From Bos javanicus (lineage: Eukaryota; Chordata; Mammalia; Artiodactyla; Bovidae), in NCBI RefSeq assembly GCF_032452875.1, contig NC_083884.1, positions 22,275,501-22,339,500 of the forward strand: a stretch of 64,000 bases of DNA, read 5' to 3'. This document shows positions 57,458-64,000 of the stretch, one piece after another. Position 1 is the first letter of the stretch; each line of letters starts with the position of its first letter. The translations under genes were made by a program, and so were the position numbers. Under the pieces are notes generated by a model. It worked only from the letters and a program-made list of their open reading frames with translations. It ran no database searches and was not told where the DNA came from.

Positions 57458-57980
57458 TGGTCAGTTTTATGTTTTAATTTGCCTAAGCTATAGTAACCAG
57501 TCAAACTAATCAAGATATTTGCTGTGAAGATATTTGTGGTGTGGTTAACATTTATAATCAGTTGATTTTAAGCAAAGGAGATTATTTTAGATAATACGAG
57601 TGGACCTAAATTAATCAGTTGAAAACCCTTAGAACAGAACTGAGGTTTTCTGGAAGAAATTCTGAGTCCTGTGTTTGTCCCTGGAGAAGGTCATGGCAAC
57701 CCACTCCCGTATTCTTGTCTGGAGAATTCCATGAACAGAGGATGCTGGAGGGCTACCTGAGTGAAGCAACTTAGCACACACACACACACACACACACACT
57801 GTATTTGTAACTTTGCCTGAGAGTTCCACTCACCCCTTCTTGATATCCAACCCTAAAGATTCTGGACTTGCCAAGGCAGCCCTCACAAACATGTAAACTA
57901 ATTCCTCACAACCACATAAATTAAACCTTTTTCATATATATTTACTACAGATTCTGTTTCTCTGATTGAATCTTAGCTAA
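57458..57980 (+). repeat. ERVL-like 3' LTR, interrupted
   Basis: Aligns with 53563-53860 and extends further to 'attctgtttctctgattgaatc', the expected 3' end. A Bov-A SINE at 57679-57798 splits it. AT-rich repeats precede the terminus. Confidence 0.75.
57679..57798 (+). mobile_element. Bov-A monomer SINE with (CA)n tail
   Basis: Single Bov-A unit ending in a CA microsatellite (about 57775-57799). TSD ctgtgtttgt / ctgtatttgt (57669-57678, 57799-57808). Confidence 0.92.
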
Positions 57981-58028
57981 AAAGTTTCTTAAATATTTGG
58001 TGGTACATCCAGGGCTAAAATAATAACA

Positions 58029-58345
58029 GGGCTTCCTTCCTTGGTGGCTCAGTGTTAAAGAATCCACCTGCCAATGCAGGGGACACCTGTTCAATCCCTG
58101 ATCTGGGAAGATCCCACATATAGCAGAGCAACTAAGCCCATGGACCACAACTACTGAGCCTGTGCTGTAGGGCCTGAGAGCCACAACTGCTGAGCCCACA
58201 TGCTACAACTATGGAAGCCCGCTTGCCCGAAAGCCTGTGCTCCACAACAAGAGAAATTACACAATGGGAAGTCCACTTACCACAATTAGAGAAAAGCCTG
58301 AGCAGTAACAAAGACCCAACACAGTCAAACATAAAGTAAAAATTA
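58029..58345 (+). mobile_element. CHR-type artiodactyl SINE, long form
   Basis: Full-length older SINE with tRNA-like head (ttggtggctcagtgttaaag, gttcaatccctgatc) and the repeated 'ccacaactactgagcc' body, ending at 'aaagacccaacacagtc' and an A-rich tail. Confidence 0.9.
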
Positions 58346-58438
58346 TAAAAAGCCTATTAAAATTAATAACAGATAAATTAGCCAAAATAATATTTCATAG
58401 ACTAAATATCAGACTGAGTTTATGGACAGATTTTCTGT

Positions 58439-58660
58439 GTGTATGCTCAGTCGCTTAGTCATGTCCCACTCTTTGTGACCCCATGTACTGTAGCCCACCA
58501 GGCTCCTCTGTCCATGGGATTTCCCAGGCAGGAATATTGGAGTGGCTTGCCATTTCCTTCTCCAGGGGGATCTTCCTGACCCAGCGATTGAACCTACTCT
58601 CCTGCCTGCATCTCTTGCATTGCACGTGGATTCGCTACCACTTGGACCACCTGGGAAGCA
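58439..58660 (-). mobile_element. Bov-tA SINE
   Basis: Reverse Bov-tA with complete head (cttggaccacctgggaagca) and the perfect 10-bp TSD GATTTTCTGT (58429-58438 and 58661-58670). Confidence 0.95.
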
Positions 58661-58805
58661 GATTTTCTGTAGGTCTGCTCATTTAAGCTCATTTTGCAAC
58701 TATTTTATATTAGAAAATAAAACACCAATCCATAGATCAAAACAAAATGAAATAAACTTGACATAATGAAGTTGCTTAAAAAAAAAGCTTTCTAGGAAGG
58801 TGTCT

Positions 58806-59083
58806 GCTGCTGCTGCTGCTAAGTCGCTTCAGTGGTGTCCGACTCTGTGCGACCCCATAGAGGGCAGTCCACCAGGCTCCCCTGTCCTTGGGATTCTCCA
58901 GGCAAGAGCACTGGAGTGGGTTGACATTTCTTTCTCCAATGCATGAAAGTGAAAAGTGAAAGTGAAGACACTCAGTTGTGTCCAACTCTTAGCGACTCCA
59001 TGGACTGGAATCTACCAGGCTCCTCCATCCATGGGATTTTCCAGGCAAGAGTACTGGAGTGGGTTGCTGTTGCCTTCTCCGCA
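58806..59083 (-). mobile_element. BOV-A2 SINE
   Basis: Reverse BOV-A2 with a short (GCT)n tail. The perfect 12-bp TSD AGGAAGGTGTCT is at 58794-58805 and 59084-59095. Confidence 0.96.
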
Positions 59084-59095
59084 AGGAAGGTGTCT

Positions 59096-61138
59096 CATGT
59101 TATCAAATTATGGCAACTGAGGAATATTTGGAAAAGATCCATGGAAGTGAAGTGATGGTCAATCTTCAGTAGTTGGACAAAATGAACCTCTTAAATCTGG
59201 CACACACAATAGTAAAAGTGATAATTATATAATACCAATTCTGAGGTTAAAAAAAAGATAGCCAGAGAATAAAAATTAGAACCGAAAAGAAGAATAACAC
59301 AAACAATGTTGTGAATATCTATGATAGTTGCATTCACAAAAGAACTGCTGGGCTAAAATATGCATGCTCACGTGCCCCATCTATTGATGCCATTAATCTT
59401 ACTCAGTGTGAAGGATATCAAACCAAGAACATCTCGAGAAAGGAATGCTAATCTCCTGACAGTTTCTACATTTTCTGAAATTTATATATGAATCAACAGA
59501 GGATTCTGCAAAATGCAGTTCCATTGGCTCTTCTGATCACAATTCAATACGGAAATAAAAGAGAAAAAAGAATATAAGGAAATTGAACTGGAATAATAAA
59601 TAGAAAGAAAGCAGGTATCATCCCCAGAAACAATAAATACATCTTGAAAAGCAGTGTGCTGATTCTTTGTATACAATGTACCTTTTTTTCCTTAAGAACT
59701 GTGAAAGCCAAACCAAATGATTTGCTTTATGCACCTGGCACCAGACACAATTAGTCATTTCTAAGTATCCTTGGGAAACCACAGCTTTTCTCATGGATGT
59801 AAATGCTTTCAGCATCTTTCAATAAAAGGCACTTCTGTCCTGTCCTGTCCCTTTTTGAGACAGTGGATTTGGAGCACTAAGATAAAACTAAACTCCCTAT
59901 GCTCAGAATGTGATTACAGCCATTGTGTGGGCAGCAAGCAGAGAACTCAAGGGCCCTAGACGTCAATCTGAGCCTTGTGATATACTTTCAGTTAACAAGG
60001 GGAAGCCCAGGTGATGCTTCTCGATTTCACAAGCCAGTTAGTAGAGATGGGATCACTCAGCAAATTAAGCTGCCTTCATTCTTAAAGTTGATTCCAACAA
60101 TAGCATTAGGTTGCAGGGCCAACTACGCTGAATTGCTGATTAAGTTATTAACAAACTTTCAGAAACCTCAGTGTATGGACTAAAATAGGAGAAAAATCTT
60201 ATGAAAGCACAGGAGCATTTTTGTTTCTCACAAAATGATGAAATTAGATTTTTTTTATCACTGCCTGCCTCTGAGTTACGAAAATAGCATTCCCAGTTTC
60301 ACACATTATCTTTTCAGCTACCATGAATAATGTGGCACATTTTACTCAAGTTCCTTGTCACTAGTACCACCTTGAAACAACCTAAAATTTTGGTTGTTTT
60401 GCTTTTTTATTGTGTTTACTTAAAAGGTAACAATCTTCAGAGGAAAGCATTCTTTGAAGTCTAAGATCATATTCAAATAGACAAGCTGTTTCTACTTCTT
60501 CCACAGTTACGTATAATGTTACAATCAATAAAACAACAGGCTATTGCCAGATTACCATAGGAAAAGGGATATGTTGGCTGCCATATCTCACAAAATAAAT
60601 CTCATAACAGTTACTTTATTAATATAAGCAAAACAAAGGAGGGTGGAAGTTATTATGTAAAGCAGTCATGGAATATAAATAAAATTAAAAGTGAGTGGCT
60701 TAAAATTTTTGAAATTCAAAAGTATCAGATCTCCCCAAACTGTATTCTCAAAATCACACTAAAATTTATACTTGACTCTTTTTCATAGCTTTCCCCCAAA
60801 TGGACCAGTAGACACTTACCAGGGTGATTGTGCACTGGAGAAAGGAAAAGAATCAGATTCTTTGGGGATCCTCTCCTTTCACAAAAAAAGGAACATTCAC
60901 ATTCACCCTTTTGGAGATTCACAGTGTCCAGTGGCTTATTAAAGGCTCTGATATGTCCTACAGTGTAAAAATATAAAATAAAACTGACCCTCAACCAAAC
61001 TCTGTTTCAGTTTGGTTAAGTCAGTGAAACTCAAACTTATGTAACACCTTTTTTATGAAAACCTATTTCATCAAATAAAAATAGTATTCTGAGCATTTGG
61101 GGTGGGAGGGACTGCGCTAGATTATTTACTTCACACTC
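59096..61138. other. 2 kb unannotated region
   Basis: AT-rich, no confident repeat or gene. Frames of up to 89 codons on either strand (for example 59923-60183, 60725-60994) have no recognisable domains. Confidence 0.4.
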
Positions 61139-61148
61139 CGGATTTATT

Positions 61149-61372
61149 GGGCTTTCCTGATGGCTCAGTGAGTAAAGAATCTGCCTGCAATGCAGAAGAT
61201 GCAGGAGATGTGGGTTTGATCTCTGGGTCAGGAAGATCCCCTGAAGGAAGAAATGGAAACCCATTCCAGTTTTCTTGCCTGGAAAATCCCATGGACAGAG
61301 GAGCCTGGTGGGTTATATAGTCCATGGGGTCACAAAGAGTCGGACACGACTGAGCATGTTCGTTGGCTTTCT
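61149..61372 (+). mobile_element. Bov-tA SINE
   Basis: Head with both pol III-like boxes (tggctcagtgagtaaag, gggtttgatctctggg) and a Bov-A body. The perfect 10-bp TSD CGGATTTATT is at 61139-61148 and 61373-61382. A small internal duplication of the 'gcagaagatgcaggagatg' stretch lies in the head. Confidence 0.95.
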
Positions 61373-61737
61373 CGGATTTATTTGGAAGAAAATCAGTTCT
61401 TTAAAAAATTAGTTTTTTTTTTAAGGATTATTATCATGTTTGTTTGGATACTTCTCAAATCTAATACAATTGTCACTGTCACTATTTTACAGATTCTATT
61501 CCTTAACTATCCAGATTGATTTCTGAGGAAATTCACAATTCTATAGTCACATTACTCATTATTTTTCAAAAAAAACTATACCATTTACTTCGCATCACAC
61601 CTCTCTGTACTCTCTCAATGCTGATGACTGATTTCTTCTTTCACTGAGAAAACAGGAGAAATAAAAATTGACCTATTCTTTCCATTGACAAATCTATCAA
61701 TCTATCTATATTCAATATCCTGATTTCCCATGTATTG

Positions 61738-61958
61738 CTGTTTAATTGCTAAGTCATGTCTGACTCCTTTTGTGACCCCATGAACTGTAGCCCTTAAGGC
61801 TCCTCTATCCATGGGATTTCCCAGGCAAGAATTCTGGAATACCAAAAATTCTGGGATACCATTCCATTCTCAAAGGATTCTTCCTGATCCAGGAATTTAA
61901 CCCGTGTCTCCTGTATTGGCAGGCAGATTCTTTACCACTGAGCCACCAAGGAAGCCCT
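61738..61958 (-). mobile_element. Bov-tA SINE
   Basis: Reverse Bov-tA with complete head (actgagccaccaaggaagccc). A local 'ccaaaaattctggg' duplication sits in the body near 61840-61855. Confidence 0.92.
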
Positions 61959-62814
61959 TGTGTTTCAAAATGTGTTTCAAACTCAAATCGGAAAAATGTT
62001 TCCAAATTAAAAACAAACAAAAGCCTCTTTGATTTCCTGAGCATACCTAGTTGTTACCGCATTCATATCTATCTGCCCTTTGTCACCACAGTAAAATACT
62101 AATTTTGACTAAGTGGTTTAATAATACTAAGAAATTACTATTGCTGATGTTAACCAAAACCTTCCTTGGCCAATCCCAATGATCAGTTTTAACCACAATC
62201 ATACTGGAAATTAAGGACCACTTTATACAAAATCCATTCCTTCTTTCAGGAAAACTTTTCTTTGTGGATTCTCAAACAAAAATCTCTACCAAATTTCTTT
62301 CTTCTTAATGTATCCTATTTAGTCTAATTAATGACCCCTCCTCCAATTCCTAAAGTCTATTTGCTCATTCAAAGATCTTTTCTTCTTTCTGTTGAGTTGA
62401 TTACACACATTCCTGTGGATTTGCATTCATTTTACACACTGATAATCCTAAAATGTGTATCCTGAGTTCATAACTTGGTATTTCTGCTTCTAAATATCTT
62501 CATTTAAATGATAATTTGGTGTATAAAACTTAACATAGTCAAAATGGATTTCCTAGCTCAAAATCCTGCTCCTCCAATATTCCTTTTATCAGTGGGTGAT
62601 ACCAAAACCACAGCATTTATCCTTGCTTTCTCATTCCTGCAGAGTGTACATGCAGGCTGGCTGTTCAGCCAGCTGAAGCATAAGCTTTCAAATTTGACTT
62701 CTAATTACTTACACTGCTAGAAGTCCAAACCATCATCATCTCTTTTCCAAATTACTTAAAAGACCTATTAACAAAGTGGTCTCTAGGATTTTACCTGATT
62801 CATTACCTATATTC
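61959..62814. other. Unannotated AT-rich spacer
   Basis: No repeat or gene recognised. Confidence 0.4.
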
Positions 62815-63410
62815 TACACAGAATCCAAAGTAATCTTTTGGAAACATAAATCAAATCATATCAATAACTTGCTCAAAACCTTCTCGTGGCTTTCTATCAC
62901 TGAGTAAATTTCAAATTCTCTGGTTTACAAGGCTCTACTTACTATGACCCCTGCCCAGGTCTCTGGCCCTGTCTCCTACCTTTTGTTCCCCTACTCTTCT
63001 GTTCAGCCCCTCTGGCCTTGCTACCCTTGAACACACCAGGTCATTTCTATCCACAGGCCTCTCTTTTATTATTTTTTCCATCAGAAATATCTTTCCCCAA
63101 ATCTCTATTTGGCTGTTTTCTTTGTTATTCTTTTGTCATCTACTTTGTTATCATCTCAGAAAGGTGACATCTTCTCCCCAGCTATTAACCTCCTTCTTCC
63201 TCTCACTTTTTATTTCTACATCCTGCTTTAATTTTTTATGTCCTTTCCCAAAACTATAACTTGGACTTAGGTGTGTATTTATTTCCTGTATCTTTCACTA
63301 GAATGTAAACTGTAAACAGGAGGATAGTAATCTGACCTTTTATCTTTCTTCCTCTATTTTTGGATAACACCTGTCACTAAATAGAGTCTCAAAATATTTG
63401 CTGAGTCAAA
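62815..63410 (+). mobile_element. L2 LINE 3' end (ancient)
   Basis: Follows the L2 3' region in order: 'aaatcatatcaataacttgc', 'aaaaccttctcgtggctttc', 'acaaggctctacttactatg', 'ctggccttgctacccttgaac', 'aggtgacatcttctcccc', 'actagaatgtaaactgtaaac' and 'agtctcaaaatatttgctgag'. Heavily diverged, as expected for an element that stopped moving early in mammals. Confidence 0.8.
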
Positions 63411-64000
63411 TGCTTCCTGTGCCATATGCATTATGCTATATGTTTATGCTATAAGTGAATGAAATCTGGTGCCTGAGGAGTTAACACATGGCAGGGTATC
63501 CTGGTGTTGAAACAATTAATTATACAGTTTTCTCTTTTCATCGTACTTAAAATTTTAGGTTAGCAAAGCCTAAAGTTGTGTTGATTTTTACTTTAAAACT
63601 TTTAAAGCTTTATTTGGTACATAGTGAATTATGAGGTCAAATAGGATTAGGATAATTGCCAATAGTTGTAACATATTTGGTTAGTATAATTATGATTATT
63701 TTTAATCTTTTTTCAATGTTCTTATTCAAGGTTATTCTCTGTCCCAAGACCTCTGCTTCATGGTGTTACCAAAATATTAGAAAGATGCACTGAATTCATA
63801 TTTTATGAAGAAAAATAAATTTATAATATTTGCATAAAGTATCATATTCTATAATACATTTTGGTTAATGTTATATAACATAAGAAGGCAAATAATAATT
63901 AAATGCTGCCTATGGAAGTGAAGATGAGTTTCACCTATTAGATAGCGGGAGTCTTGAAGGTAGTCAGGAGTTAGTGTTACAGATGGGGTGACCACATAGT
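63411..64000. other. Unannotated AT-rich end of window
   Basis: No repeat or gene recognised. Confidence 0.4.

Larger units (their letters stand above)
53563..57980 (+). mobile_element. ERVL-like (class III) provirus remnant
   Basis: Two related LTR-like sequences in the same orientation (53563-53860 and 57458-57980) flank about 3.6 kb holding, in order, RT connection/RNase H, integrase and dUTPase-like remnants. A dUTPase after integrase is a hallmark of ERVL. gag, protease and most of RT are missing between the 5' LTR and 53866. A BovB (54465-55037), a BOV-A2 piece, a Bov-tA and a Bov-A monomer have since inserted. All frames are broken; no product is possible. Confidence 0.75.

Noticed and set aside
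1..64000. A previously undescribed multi-gene system
   Set aside because: No cluster of unexplained coding sequences exists in the window. Everything with coding structure is a LINE or an endogenous retrovirus remnant.

Overview
This is a stretch of ruminant, most likely bovid, nuclear DNA that is gene-poor and repeat-rich. The organism call rests on the mix of elements: several copies of the RTE-type LINE BovB, many Bov-tA and BOV-A2 SINEs, and young artiodactyl L1 3' ends. That mix is typical of cattle and their relatives; the exact species cannot be fixed from this sequence. I find no host protein-coding gene, no rRNA or tRNA gene, no CRISPR array and nothing bacterial. Every long reading frame lies in a retroelement.

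Layout. 1-9.9 kb: AT-rich DNA with an old L1 3' end, an old BovB fragment, two L1 3' ends with target-site duplications (TSDs), five SINEs and a CA microsatellite. 10-13.7 kb: a BovB tail with a 12-bp TSD, an L1 3' end split by a BOV-A2, and an unexplained GC-richer block. 14-17 kb: a 2.7-kb minus-strand BovB carrying most of the endonuclease and reverse transcriptase, beside a plus-strand BovB tail. 17-19 kb: an ancient minus-strand L1 into which a younger L1 inserted with an internal inversion. 19-27 kb: SINEs, two more BovB fragments, a G-rich run and another L1 tail.

27-33 kb: MaLR-type LTR sequence, then a badly deleted class I (gammaretrovirus-like) endogenous retrovirus with parts of both LTRs, a primer-binding-site-like sequence, an integrase end, an env transmembrane end and a polypurine tract. 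Its 3' LTR is cut off at a BovB insertion, which in turn carries an L1. 33-43 kb: a MaLR LTR, SINEs, long repeat-free AT-rich stretches (one with a CRE palindrome) and a perfect 36-bp palindrome. 43-47 kb: the most complete BovB here, nearly full length, holding a nested BOV-A2 and a nested L1 tail that seems to carry a 3'-transduced segment. 47.4-48.8 kb: a 5'-truncated L1 with an open ORF2 C-terminus. 53.5-58 kb: a degenerate class III (ERVL-like) provirus with two LTR-like ends, pol remnants and a dUTPase-like remnant, itself hit by a BovB and three SINEs. 58-64 kb: more SINEs and an ancient L2 3' end.

The repeats form a readable stratigraphy. L2, MIR, MaLR, ERVL and old L1 are the base layer; BovB, ERV1 and L1 entered it; BOV-A2, Bov-tA and the youngest L1 tails entered those. 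Many junctions are precise enough to show how each insertion happened. No new cellular system was found. The most notable items are insertion-mechanism cases, the ERVL remnant, a premature stop shared by two BovB copies, the perfect palindrome, and a few repeat-free blocks that could be regulatory.
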